In this document: piece by piece, positions 48,941-60,038 of the stretch
Position numbering within the stretch: position 1 is the stretch's first letter
Layout of the letters: each line of letters begins with the position of its first letter
Assembly (NCBI GenBank): GCA_020080175.1
Contig: JAGHQL010000088.1
Span: 1-64,000 of the forward strand
Direction: 5' to 3'
Length of the DNA stretch: 64,000 nt
Source: Glutinoglossum americanum
Lineage: Eukaryota; Ascomycota; Geoglossomycetes; Geoglossales; Geoglossaceae
Made by a program: the position numbers and the translations under genes
Notes under the pieces: model-generated
Database searches by the model: none
Told to the model about the DNA's origin: nothing
Seen by the model: only the letters and a program-made list of their open reading frames with translations

Positions 48941-50464
48941 TGTAAGAACTCTCGATATCAAGGTGACCCGAAGGCACTCCGATGTCAAGGGCTCTAGGAA
49001 GGTTCGGTAATAGTGTGATGTCGCACCTCGTAGTGACAATGAAAGCTAGCCGGCTGGCCTATGTGTAGATAAGACTTAAGTATATAGGGGCTAATGGATT
49101 AACTCAATGGTTCTAGGACGACTATACATCGGTCTGACTTAGAATGTATGTGTTAGGTCCTAGGGGGGTGCCACGGGCGCTCGAGGCTCGAGGGGTCATT
49201 TGGGAGGTCGTCCGTGAACTTGCAAATAAGTTTTTGAGCTCGAATGAGTGTCACAGTTCAGCGGGAGGTCCGGCGGGATATCAAAAGCAGATAAGCTAAG
49301 TAGGAGGATGGATATGGGCCACCGGGTGACTTCTATTAGATAAACTATATACAAGAGGTGTGTTGACCGATGGAAGTTGAAGGGTCAACTCCGTCGGTCA
49401 GAAAAAGGGCTTACGGGCTTGGCTTGAGCACAGACCGCATATTGGTCCAAGCTTGCGAGCTCTGCCCCTTGCAGCTCTGCGCACCATGACAGTATGGCAG
49501 ATGGGATAGGCTCGATTCTAGCAGGCAGAGAATGTAAAAGACTGATCGCTGACCTTTAAGTAGGAGGCCAGCGGGTCATATATATACACGACGGCGAACG
49601 CATAATGACTGGGAGATTGCATTGCATATGGATGAGACGTCGCGGATATCATATGGGTTAGTTACCTGGCCGCGGAGGCTCAACGGCCGCCGCCGGGTAA
49701 CTGACCGCGGGTCATAACATAGCTGCATTTTCTTCAGTAAGAAATAGCCATCTTCTAGCTCTTCAATTATGAATTCTATGCTTCACTAAGATCTTTTTGA
49801 TTGTAGACTTGCTTGTTACAGTGGCTACCGGGTAAGGGCCCGGTAGGCCACCAAATAAGCTGAGAAGGAGGGCTAGTCCTGAGGAAGGCCAGCGGAGCAT
49901 AGGAGGAACTACCCTATACATAATACACTAAACCGGTGACATACGAATGAGACTCACAAGGTCTCACCAATGACGTCATGAAGAAACTCCACATGGGAGC
50001 ACAGCTGGTGGCGAGGGAACCGCATGGGCATCATAGAAACTCTACATAGGAGCATGGCCGGCGGTGAGGGAACCACACGAGCATCATAGGAACTTTACAT
50101 GGAAGCACAGCCAGTGGCGAGGGAACTGTATGGGCATCATAAGAACTTTACATAAGAGCACGGCCAGCGGCGGAAGGTATAGCTGGTAGCGAGGGAACCA
50201 CATGGGCATCATAAGGACTCCCCAATAGAAGCATAGCCGAAGGCGAGGGGTCCATATGTGTCCATGAAGGGAACCGGGCAGGTCCCTACCCATGGGTCCC
50301 TCAGGGCTATTAGTATATATAAAAGACCGAGGAGGGTCCTGAAGGGAACCTCATCAGTCAATACTATAATCACTTTAGATAGACTATTAGAGACCATTAG
50401 GTCTACCCTCCCGTCATGCTACACAGCCGGCCTCCCTTATTCTGTTGTGACTGGCCTCTAGGGC
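48941..50464. mobile_element. Second, 1.5-kb insertion in the mariner element, probably LTR-derived
   Basis: It lies between two copies of TAGCT (48936-48940 and 50465-50469), consistent with a 5-bp target duplication; the mariner coding sequence resumes on either side. It begins TGTAAGAACT. There is no coding region of note. It has a TATA-like box and leader-like sequence near 50312-50330 and a 53-bp tandem array. A TGTTACAGTGG string near 49818 and TTGTGAC near 50446 could be the ends of an LTR of about 630 bp within it. I call it LTR-derived with reserve; its 3' end lacks the usual CA. Confidence 0.5.
49984..50252. repeat. 53-bp tandem repeat, about 4.5 copies
   Basis: Units at 49984-50036, 50037-50089, 50090-50142, 50143-50214 (with an extra 19 bp) and a partial unit to about 50252. 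Each contains a version of GCGAGGGAACC..ATGGGCATCATA. Copies differ by 15-25 percent. The array lies inside the second insertion in the mariner element. Confidence 0.75.
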
Positions 50465-51428
50465 TAGCTCGGCCTTGACGCCTGCGGCATCCAACCTTCA
50501 CAGCCCAGCTTATATAAGCAGCCGTCACATTACTGTACTTCATCTCACAAGCTTTCTTGACTTTCACATATAAATCTTTTAGGTTTTTTCGTACATAGCA
50601 TAGCAGGTTATGTTCATCGGCATCGGTATAAGACTTAGGTGCACCAATTCGGGTCTGAGACTTGCCCTCGTCGTGTAGGTAAGCAAATTTGAGGGTACTT
50701 TGAATGGCTCCACGAGAGCAATCAAGGGCGGTTTCAACTTCAGATGATTTTGCACCTTTAAAAATCATACCAATAGCAACACCCCTTTGATATGAGGTTA
50801 ATTCACGATTAAACTGCCGATTCCCAGAAACAAGGCCCAGGGGAATGTATTGCGGAGGCATTCTGCAAAGTGAAAGGTAAGGTAGGAATGGGCGCACGAC
50901 GCGACTTTCGCGTAAATGATTCAGACTTGTTACGCGTAGCTGTACAAGTATTACCTGGATATTTCTCGATAAAGCAGCACCGATTATTACTAATTGCCAA
51001 GCCAGTCATGCCAGCGGGGGCTATGGGCAAGGCTCTGTCTTGGCAGGCTTCCCGCGCCAAGCGCCTCACGTCCACTGAGATCTGTCTCTGGGCGGTACGT
51101 CGAGATACCATTTGGTAGAAAGGCGCCACTCTCATGAGGCTTACTTGTAGCTGGGCGCCTCCCTTCAAGCCTGCAATAGCATATCAATTCCTACATTTCC
51201 AACAGCGATACTGCGGGTAGTTATATGCCAGCATACCGGTGGCCGGAGAACGTCGAATTTCTCGTATAGACCGCTCAACAGGAACACCGCCCTCAAGCAG
51301 GTGGTTGGAATGGGTCTCAGCATGAAATGCAGAGTTTTGATGGGTGAGTTCTCTTTTCCTATTCCCTTCTGCCTCAAGCTGTTTTCCTTTTCATATATGA
51401 AGGAAACTAATTCGCGTGGAGTTTGTCT

Positions 51429-53568
51429 ATGTCAGGCCGACGGCTGAACACCCACCCTTCAAACGACTCTTTCCATTCCTTAGAACCTTTGCCCATAACT
51501 TCTGGTTCCGCTCCTCTCCTCCACGCGCCTCGGCCGCGCTCTATACCATCCGCCCAATCCTCCACCACCCCCAAGCGGCGGAGGCACTTCACTAGCTGGA
51601 AGATTGGCGCCGTGGCAAGTGCGGTTCTGGCAGTGGTAGTGCTTATCATTGATATCAGCCTGACCATCTGGGCTGTCCACCATCCCGACGTCGACGAGAA
51701 TCGCGTGGGGACGCTCCACCATGGAAGCCGCGAGGTCACAAAGAATATGAGCTTGTGGATCCATCTGGGCATCAACGCATTAAGTAGCACTCCGCCCAGC
51801 GCGAGCAACTATTGCATGCAAATATTAAGCGCGCCGACCCGCGCCGAAGTCGATCGGGAACATTCGAAGGGGATTTGGTTAGATATCGGGCTACCGAGCG
51901 TGAGGAATTTGCGGAGGATCGCCTGGTCTAGGGTGATTCTGTGGTGGTGTCTTGCGCTGAGATCAATGGCCCTACATCCCATGTGAGTAGTGCTACGTAC
52001 CGGAGGGATGAGGAAACCTGTAATTAACGATTTATGGGCGTGCTTAGGTATATCTCCGCCGTGTTCTAAACCCTAGCAGCAAACCAGTACGCTCTAGTAT
52101 TGGCGACACCGGAATTTTTGGAGGGTGGGACCTGGGACTCTAATTCCGTCGATTGACACGCCAATATTAGCCCTAACACAGTGGTGGAAATCCTCGTTAG
52201 TGTCACCACCAACAAACTGACAAATTTACAAGACTCGACAAAGCGGCTTGCCTGCAGGCATACAGCGGCTTCGTGTCCGCAAGACAGGACGTGATTGCCG
52301 TGAGCATGATCCATAACTCTACAAACTCCTTCATCTAATGCCGACCTCCTTGGGGACCCAAAGTACACCTTTGATAGCTTCACTAATAGCATTTGCTCCG
52401 ACAACCAGTGTACTGAATTATCGACATCTACGTATCACAGAGTTTATCCTTCTGAAGGCGACCGCCACGGGCTTAACGATCCGGAAACAACGCGCTCCGC
52501 CTTTAGTCACACTGGGTGATGCCGTTTCATCTTTCCTCGAAGTCCCAGACCCGTCCACACAAGAGATTTGCGTCGCCTCGAAGGCCGATATCTTAAAGGG
52601 TGCGTGGAGGGAACGGGGGACTCCGAAGGTTTACCCGATGGTGCAGAGATTCTGGTTCAGGGCCGCAAGCTGGAAGAGGTGGCTAAGTTGCAACACCTTG
52701 TAAGCCTTCCTCCATCCCATCTGGCTAGAAAAAGAATTAATCCGATAATATATTCCCCCAATAGGTGTCTTATTAGGCTTAGAGCCGCGGGCTATCTCCT
52801 CAGCCCTCGGGATCTCTCAGCTAGAATTCAGTAGTTTTAAAGAGGTCTACGATATGGGGTTAGGAGCCGTTTCAGCCGACTCGCTAGTGAATATCGGGAT
52901 ATATGTCTCCGGCCCCGCAGCCCTAATCGCGAGCGTCTCCTTAGCGAATTTGCCGCAGGCCGCCTTGTCATTCCTCTACCTAACCCACAACGGACCTTCA
53001 CCTCCATGGCCAATGCTGATGAGTGGAGCCGGCTCGCCCATGAATGGAAATCCCTACTCATCTTCTCGCGGTCTGGCGGACAGCGATCGAATTACTATCT
53101 TCAGCTCTTTTACACATACTCTCTGCCACTTCTAGCCATGTCCGGCACCCTGCACTGGCTCGTGTCCCAGTGCATCTCCCTAGCCCGGGTCGCGTTCTAC
53201 ACGCGGGACGGCCAGGAAGACCCACTGGGCTCTATCTCCACAACCGGCTACTCTTGCATTGCTATTGCCTTTGCGACTATCGTCGGCTTCGTCACCGTGC
53301 TCGTTGGCATCGCTATGGGATTTCGGAGGTACCCTGCCGGGATCCCGTCAGCGGCTGGCTATAGCGCCGCTATCAGTGCTGCCTGCCTGCCATCCGCCTA
53401 ACCCATCCGCCCCTGCATGAGGACGTAGACGTGGAGGTCTTGCAACTAAAGTGGGGGGCAGTCTCTACAGGGCATTGCCCCTTCGGCTCAGGCCCAGTTC
53501 ACAGTCCGGTAACAGGGTACCTGTATGCTGGCGAGATGAGACAGAGAGTCACCGCACCGGGTAGATAG
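51429..53568 (+). pseudogene. DUF6536-family fungal membrane-protein pseudogene
   Basis: The first exon (ATG 51429 to about 51982) is intact and matches the N-terminus of fungal DUF6536 proteins: FTSWKIGAVASAVLAVVVLI (first helix), SASNYCMQILSAPTRAEVD, KGIWLDIGLPSVRNLRRI and a second helix. After an intron (about 51983-52049) family sequence continues but is broken: TAA follows SAVF, TGA follows SNSVD, and more stops lie in the middle. Downstream family blocks reappear (LGAVSADSLVNIG, SLANLPQAALSFLYLT, then after a one-base frame change NADEWSRLAHEWKS, YYLQLFYTYSLPLLAMSGTLHWLVSQ, GFRRYPAGIP, then a further shift to LHEDVDVEVLQLKWG, ending at TAG 53568). Function of the family is unknown. The gene lies 490 bp from the dead transposon. 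Confidence 0.82.
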
Positions 53569-54509
53569 ACGCATTTTGATTTCATTCGTCCGATAGCGAT
53601 AGATGCGGCGGGGCATAGTAGATCCGATTTCCCATTCTAGACTTATTTTTCCTATTTTTTATTCTTCTATTCGGACGGAGTTAAGACGGAGATCCGTATC
53701 AAGTGAGGTGAAGCCATATTAGCGGCTCTCGGTTTAGCTTTAATCTCTTATTCTCCTCAGTTACTCATTTAATATTATACCGATCGCTTTAGCCCAAAAA
53801 AACTTTCAAAGCCGTATCTACAAGAGAGAAGTGGTCATGCTATTTTGGTCGCCCGCCACCCCGTGAAACATTTCAAGTCCTTTCTCCTCACCCAAAGGAA
53901 TAGCTCCAGGGGAACGAATTATTGAATACAATCTCCGCGATAACAGAACTTGGTGAGAAACAGATGGACTCAGGGGCTGGTTCGCATTCCCGCCACCACT
54001 TCCCCATTTATTTTACAGATTGTCTATTGTTTTTTCTCCCACCTACCCATGGTTGTGGGCGCGGCTAGATATCTAAGGTTGCTGTCAATGCAGCTGCGTA
54101 TGTAGGTAGGACTAAAATTCTAACAGTCGATAACAGCGCCGGGCGAGCTATCGCAGCCGTTCGGAATTTTTTCAGCCCACTTGTTTATTTTCAGTGCACG
54201 TAAATGCTTCTCAGATCGTGGCTGCAGCACTTCGCTGCTCTTTCAAAACGTTTTCGCCAACGAGTGGCGGGCTATTGGCTTACAGTCTTTTGTTACCTAC
54301 AAGAACTAGCTCCTCGCACTTGTATTCAGAATATCTTTCGTATTGGTATCCATTTTGGTAGGAACAGGCTCCAATCTTTTGAGAATAGAGAGTATTATTA
54401 GTCGACTGCCAGAAAGGTGTGAGAAACCGCATCTGCACAAGGGATACATCCTTTGGTAGGTCTTGTGGGATTTTTTTTAATTCTGCAGTTTTGATAGAAA
54501 TGGGTGTCT
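53569..54509. other. Intergenic region, no gene seen
   Basis: A 0.94-kb stretch between the DUF6536 pseudogene and the 3' end of the cysteine-rich membrane-protein gene. It is fairly A/T-rich with T-runs (53641-53665, 54473). No coding signal or repeat was recognised. Confidence 0.45.
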
Positions 54510-55279
54510 CTACTGTCGTCGCTCATTTACAAACCCTGCCCCCTGCGTATTACCAACCTCAAACGTTTGTACCTTAGCCGTAGAATCCAGCTCTATCGGT
54601 TTTACTTGCGCAACCCCTAAGATTTTAGGTTGTGAGGCTTCGGGGTGCGACGCATTCACCAACAACTGGAACTCTCGGTTCCGTCGACGTTCGCGCAGAA
54701 ACAGCCAGGAAAGAGTGGCGATGATGAAGAGGCCGATGGGGATACCGATGGCAAGACCGATTATTGAGCCGGTAGCTAGGTGTTGGGGCGGCGTGCCTAC
54801 AGCTGAGGGAGGTGTGGATGTTGTGGATATTGTCGGTAACGATGGTGGGGACGATGAGTTGCCAGCGGTCGAGGGAATAATCTGGTTATTCTCATCGAGC
54901 CGTACCCCATTCCCCGCATAACAACAATCTATATTCACCTGCCCGCAGCAATAACTCCCATCCGGACATTGCGTAACCGACACCGTCTCATTTTTTACAT
55001 CTTTCCAGCAGGCAAAATCCATAATCAGCACAATCCACAAAAGAAGATTTAAAATTAAAAAACTCGGAGGGGATACGCACTTGGACATAACGGCGAACAC
55101 GCTTTGGTCTTCCAGGTGGGATCCGAGCAGCCATCTATCCATAACACCCCGTTTGCCTTGAAATAGCAGAGCCCATTTTGTTGACAAACGTCCTGCCCAC
55201 CATTGCAACATGCGCTCGGGCTACCGTTGATGCAAGGGGTGTATGGCGCTAGGCTGCCATCGCGAAAGTAGCATGGCAT
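54510..55279 (-). CDS. Cysteine-rich single-pass membrane protein
   Basis: Exons 55279-55081 and 55000-54510, joined in phase by an 80-nt intron (donor GTGCGT, branch TGCTGAT); 229 aa. Residues 1-100 form a cysteine-rich ectodomain starting CYFRDGSLAPYTPC, with paired CC motifs (SACCNGG, YCCGQVNIDCCYAG), a type I know from many fungal hypothetical surface proteins. A Ser/Thr/Pro-rich stalk (about 112-143) follows, then one membrane helix (about 144-168, GSIIGLAIGIPIGLFIIATL) and a basic stop (RERRRNR), then a cytosolic tail of about 55 residues. The layout resembles yeast Wsc/Mid2-type wall sensors. Odd: no signal peptide precedes the first Cys; members usually have one, so an upstream exon may be missing or insertion may be unconventional. 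Confidence 0.75.
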
Positions 55280-56482
55280 TATTTCTGTTATCGCCGTCGC
55301 GTTCGGTTCTCGCGATTAATAACGATGGAGTGGAAGGTGAATAAATGTATGTGCGTGGTAGGATGAGGGAAGAAGAGCGCGAGCGGGGTCTGTCTCGGTA
55401 TTTAGCCTGCAACGGGCGAGGGTTTTACCGCCTTAGTAAAAACATAAATAGTTGCACTCTACTTGCTATGCTGGGAAGAGGCACAGAAAAGTTAATGCGG
55501 TGGTTTCGTTGGTGTTTTGGCAGGGCTGAGCTGTGGCTGGGGGTTGCAGTGGATTCCAGCTCCTTGGCAGAGGAATCCCCCTAATGGATAAGTAAGCCAT
55601 AGGTTTAGCAATACCCGTTGCGGTTAACCTCGTATAACGCACATCCAGCATTCGGTGCGACGCCCTGGTTGGCCGGCCCATACAGGGCTGCGGCGTGAAA
55701 TATCGGCTCCGCATTATGTATGCGGAAACAGTATGGAAAACGCCCTCACAGGAGTGCTTCCAGCGACATTATTAAAGGCTCTAGCCAACCGTATTCACTC
55801 AGCTCATCAAACGACCGCTTCATCCTATCCCAAGAACATGTCCTGTATTCGCGAAAGCTGGATTCGATCTTAATTCGGAACGAGGGCCCACCCTATTCGT
55901 GCCCTTAAGATCTAATGTGTCGTCGAGGCATGATTAGGCGAACTAGCTATCGTTCTCGCGACTCGAGGTGAGGGTCTTTCGGCCCCCACTAGATCAGCTC
56001 GTATCCCACGCAGGGATTTTTCGGCGTTTAGGAACCGCGGCCTTAGAATGATTCTCTAAGTGCGGCATGAGTTCTATCAGATATGCAAAAAAAACCCAAA
56101 TTCCGGGGGACGGTCTGAATTCAATGGCTCAATATGGAGTAGCTCTGCGAACCTCTATTAGATCTGGAACCGGGCTGGCCAAGATCGCCAGGCCCAGAAC
56201 TCCTTGAGGCGCAAGGCTGCGCGAGGCTGCGAAGCTCTGCCTTTCCATTTCCCCACAATCGTTTTCTCTTTTTGTTTCCGGATTGTGTCATTGGCTGAAG
56301 GGCTTTGCGGGGTGTGCCCATTCCTTGGCCTGGGCCCAAATATCAGGAGATATACCACGCGCACAAAGAATAAGCGGTGAGGAAGGAGTTAGTTATTGCC
56401 CAAGCCGGCGAATAATCTAGGGAAAGGCCCAAATAAATCGAAGTCCTCCAAAATAAGTTCACCCAACTGACAGCCTCACTAA
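55280..56482. other. Divergent intergenic region
   Basis: A 1.2-kb gap between two divergent genes (cysteine-rich membrane protein, -, and 752-aa membrane protein, +). No gene or repeat is supported. If the cysteine-rich protein has an upstream signal-peptide exon it should be here. Confidence 0.4.
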
Positions 56483-58741
56483 ATGGATAGCGGATTGTTG
56501 TTACGAGCCTCTAGGATCATCTACGGCTTCCTATCGCAGATATCGCTTCTGCTGCTGTTCGTTACACCTAGGAGCATCCAAGGCGCTCCCATCGCCATCC
56601 ATCAACGCACTACCCAACCAGCCGGACTCTTCGAACCGGGCACCGATGCCTGGGCAGAGGCCCTCTCCGGCGTTGGGCCTTTGATTCTCCTGATTGGAGA
56701 GCGCAGTACCAAGCAACTCCTACGGAACGTTAGAGGCGTTCATAACGCGTTCAGCCTCGCAGCTGCGCCGCTTGGTCTCCTCTCTATAGTGACCAGCGTT
56801 ATCAGAATATGTGGTGCTCAACGGCTCCGCGCTTTCGTCGGGTACGAGCTAGAGGCAAGGGCTGCTGCAGCGGTGGAGATGACACGCGTGAACTGCGGCG
56901 GAGTTCACGCGGAGATGGTAGATGGACATATTGTGCGCAGCACCTCGGCAGATCCGTCAGGCCAGGCCATTGCCGTTTCTAAACTAGAAGGGGATTTCAA
57001 CGCCCTTGCGACTGAAGCAGTGCTGCAGATTCAGGCCTGCAATAAGTTTAAGCGCGAGAAGACATTGGCCCGCATGCCGAACGATATTGCGCCTGTTCGC
57101 TGGTGTCTGCGGATAACGGCTGCTATACCGAAAAAAGAGACGATCAACTCTTTTGTCGAAACCCTAGCAAATGCCAACGGCATCGAGCGCATTGACAATA
57201 ACACACAACGTTTTCAAACCCTTTTAGCCGGCTCTGACCAAGGCGATAGCAGCGGGGGAAGCCCGACCTTAAGCCCCAGCGGTACTGGCAACACTCAGAC
57301 TAGAATTTTGGCGCCAGAATCATCTGACGGAGGAAGCGACACTTCGGAGAAATCAGGCTCGAGCTCCTCGCCCGCTTTCCCACAACTCACTTTCCTCTGT
57401 GCTCTTGAAGCTGTTTCTGAGTTTGTTACAAGCACGCCTGTGTCCGGAATTTGGGCTTCACTTCTTGGTGTCATTTCAGCATCATGCATCCTCGCTTTGC
57501 AGGTCATTGCTCTTTGGCAGAAGAAGTGGCATTTCTCGGCCGGTTGGATCTTGATGTTTGTCGGCTACGTCGGCATAGTGTTGGGTGTGACAACGGGAGC
57601 TCTCCTTATCCACTCCTCCTGCATCTGCGTCGCACTGGAGACTCGCAGCATTAACAGCAAAGCAAAGTGGGTCGATGGGATCGTCATATCGGTCAAAAAT
57701 ACCGACTCGATGGACACCACGGGCAGCAGTTTAATGAGCAGTCCGAAAAGGGCCCAGACCTTCGAGGCCGTTTGGAAGAAGGACTTAACATCTCGGCAGC
57801 GACTTGTGTCTACTATTGTTGTAATTCTATTAGTTACCTCCTTCGTCAGCCACTATCTCGGGCTTCGGTCATCAAAGTGGTGGATAAGTGTGGGCGAATT
57901 ATCCATTTGCCTGATATCTGCATTCGCTAGGTCCGTCACAAAGGACCGCCAGGAGAAATTCAGCATCGTTGATGGGGTGAATGTTGATAAGCGGTGCAGC
58001 TCTACCGGGATAATCCGCATGCAGAAATCGGAGAAGGTCGATCTTGCGCCGCGGCACCTGAGAGGTCTCGACTTTCGAGCTTACTCTGAATATTCGATTA
58101 AACTGAGCCCGGTGACGTCTGAACGCATCGCTTGGCATGCGGCGAAGCTATTCATTGAAGATGTTAGAACATCGTCAAGAATCCTAGAGTTAACAGGGAT
58201 GCTTCTTATAACTAGCAAAGATGGACAAGTAGCTGGAAGTAGAGCTATCTTAGCTTCATTTTTCGGTGGCATCCTTGTTAATGAAGGACTAGCCTTCCCC
58301 AACGCTCGAATGGGTATTGCATTCCGTTCCTCCATCACCGAACTCGCTTCACCAACTCCGCTCTTAGCTCGTGCTATCATGCGTCAGCCACAATGGATGG
58401 TGGATAGCGAAGAGCTAAAACGTGGCGCTCTTCCTATTGGAAATGTCCACATCCCCAGTATCAACTCGATGATAGATTGGTGGACGATATCCGAGGACCG
58501 AAACGAGATGGTCGACCTACAGAAGAACCTACATTGGTCCCTCCTACTTATCAACATTTCCTTTTATATCTCTTTATTGACATCACCGGAGAAGGATACT
58601 GAGTTGGTGGACGCCATTGAGAGCATGCAAGTGGTCACAGGTCATGAAAGCAAAATCGCTGAGGATGTGGTGGGGTTTTTCAAACAGCTTTACGCCTCAG
58701 ACCTACTATCTGCTGAATCGGATCGGATTGAAACTAGGTGA
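56483..58741 (+). CDS. Multi-pass membrane protein of unknown function, 752 aa
   Basis: Single-exon gene. A hydrophobic N-terminus (about residues 9-30, ending in an SIQGAP-like cleavage context) is followed by GVGPLILLIGERSTKQLLRN and a helix at about 88-110. Four more membrane segments lie at about 323-345, 352-385, 440-461 and 466-483. Between them sits a soluble region with a Ser/Gly-rich low-complexity stretch (about 250-300). The 270-residue C-terminal part is soluble. I recognise the GPLILLIGERSTKQ segment from large fungal membrane proteins found near NACHT and ankyrin genes, but know no function or named domain. Its place between a STAND receptor and other orphan membrane proteins suggests an accessory, perhaps self-recognition, role; that is inference from context only. 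Confidence 0.8.
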   Translation: MDSGLLLRASRIIYGFLSQISLLLLFVTPRSIQGAPIAIHQRTTQPAGLFEPGTDAWAEALSGVGPLILLIGERSTKQLLRNVRGVHNAFSLAAAPLGLLSIVTSVIRICGAQRLRAFVGYELEARAAAAVEMTRVNCGGVHAEMVDGHIVRSTSADPSGQAIAVSKLEGDFNALATEAVLQIQACNKFKREKTLARMPNDIAPVRWCLRITAAIPKKETINSFVETLANANGIERIDNNTQRFQTLLAGSDQGDSSGGSPTLSPSGTGNTQTRILAPESSDGGSDTSEKSGSSSSPAFPQLTFLCALEAVSEFVTSTPVSGIWASLLGVISASCILALQVIALWQKKWHFSAGWILMFVGYVGIVLGVTTGALLIHSSCICVALETRSINSKAKWVDGIVISVKNTDSMDTTGSSLMSSPKRAQTFEAVWKKDLTSRQRLVSTIVVILLVTSFVSHYLGLRSSKWWISVGELSICLISAFARSVTKDRQEKFSIVDGVNVDKRCSSTGIIRMQKSEKVDLAPRHLRGLDFRAYSEYSIKLSPVTSERIAWHAAKLFIEDVRTSSRILELTGMLLITSKDGQVAGSRAILASFFGGILVNEGLAFPNARMGIAFRSSITELASPTPLLARAIMRQPQWMVDSEELKRGALPIGNVHIPSINSMIDWWTISEDRNEMVDLQKNLHWSLLLINISFYISLLTSPEKDTELVDAIESMQVVTGHESKIAEDVVGFFKQLYASDLLSAESDRIETR

Positions 58742-60038
58742 TCCTTTCACGGGTTAGGTGTAATCTTGTAAAACTTTTTCCTAGCCATACCCGCGAAAAT
58801 AGAGCAAGTGGCATCCATGATAGCTATAGAGGGCTTGTCAGGCGACACAACTCCGGGGGGTGGTTGCCCGCCAAATTGAGATTTCGGGGGTCCCCTCGAG
58901 CACACATCTCCGAACGCACCGCTAAAGCGGCACCTTCAACTAAGAACTAGCTGAAAAGGACAGCTTATGCAATGATGTCGGCTTGCACAAGATTCATTAG
59001 GCATCTAAGCAATTTTATGTCTTAATAGTGCATCGGTAAATTGAAGTAATATTTATCGACCGCCCGGAAGACCCCACCGGAGCCTCAATCGACGGAGACG
59101 GGACTATATCCCGCTTCCCGGCAGGTCCATAGCCTGCCTCATTTACGCAAAAACGCCAGCAACGGGTTATTTCCCGAATACGCTCTTGGTACAGCTTAAA
59201 TAATCCACTCTTAAAACACGCGGTGCCGTGATAATACCTTCTTTTGAAAAGTATGGTTTATTTTCCAGCCTGGAATAATTTTTGTTATAATATAGCTGGG
59301 CGATATTGCCTGGATCGTATGTTAGGAGGCGCTCCTATACGTGAAAAAGCGCATCCCTCGGGTATGTCTTAAAAATCGCCGGACGAACATATCTGAGGTC
59401 CGCCCAACAATGCATTCTCTAGGGGAGAAAACCTTATAGGCTAGAGTATGAGCTACGGGGATCTAAAACACCCTACTCTCCCCTTCTTTTCTCTTGTTGA
59501 TATTCTGGGTGGAAGTTATTATGTGGCACTATCCTCTCGGTATAGTCGAAGATCTAATGTAATTTCCTCCAGAAGATGAATGATAGTGTAGAGGTAATTT
59601 ATCTAAATAAAATAGGCGGCTTGCCTCAGGCTTGCGGTACTCGAGTGGGGCCCACCCTAGAGCTCCTTTTCCTATTGCCCGCCTCGACCTCGTATTTACT
59701 CTGCAATGGGCAATACACCTTGCTTACCGCGCAAAATGAGGTCTCTGCAATCACGCTAGATGTGGAGGGAGTACAAAGCAGTCGCAGATTCTCTATTCGC
59801 TGACGTTTAGGAAGGTGTAACTTCTAGTCTATGTGGCGATGAAGGATTGACACGAAGCTAGAAGTTGACACTCCGCTAGGCGCTTGGGCAAAAGAAAGTC
59901 ACTACAGAAATGATTCCATTATTTTAAAATAAGTTAAGGATAAGCTTAGTAAGGTCGCTGGGATAAGCAGTTGCTCTAGTGGTGCACCCCGACATGGAGT
60001 TAAATCTTTCGACCCGTAGGTGAAACTCTTTCAAGTAG
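58742..60038. other. Intergenic region, no gene seen
   Basis: A 1.3-kb stretch where the 752-aa membrane-protein gene and the retropepsin-like gene converge. It is A/T-rich in places (58980-59060, 59200-59300). The open frame at 59576-59803 is only 75 codons with no domain. Confidence 0.45.

Larger units (their letters stand above)
47819..50942 (-). mobile_element. Decayed Tc1/mariner transposon with two nested insertions
   Basis: Ends are TA-flanked inverted repeats: 47819 onward CAGTACTAGTCAACAAGTCT and, inverted at the right end, CAGCTACGCGTAACAAGTCT, both followed by GAGTC/GAATC. The transposase runs on the - strand from ATG 50861 to a stop at 47954. Its N-terminal helix-turn-helix (RELTSYQRGVAIGMIF, CSRGAIQSTLKF) lies at 50860-50470. 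The catalytic core shows WSDECS (first Asp), MQDNASIHTA (second Asp) and WPPYFPNLNLIEHIW, where Asn replaces the usual third acidic residue; the reading frame also has in-frame stops (one in RLAW). The element is dead. Two later insertions split it at 48559-48852 and 48941-50464. Without them it is about 1.3 kb, the usual size. Confidence 0.85.

Noticed and set aside
54204-54401. 65-codon open frame after the DUF6536 pseudogene
   Set aside because: Short, no domain, no similarity to the pseudogene's missing parts.
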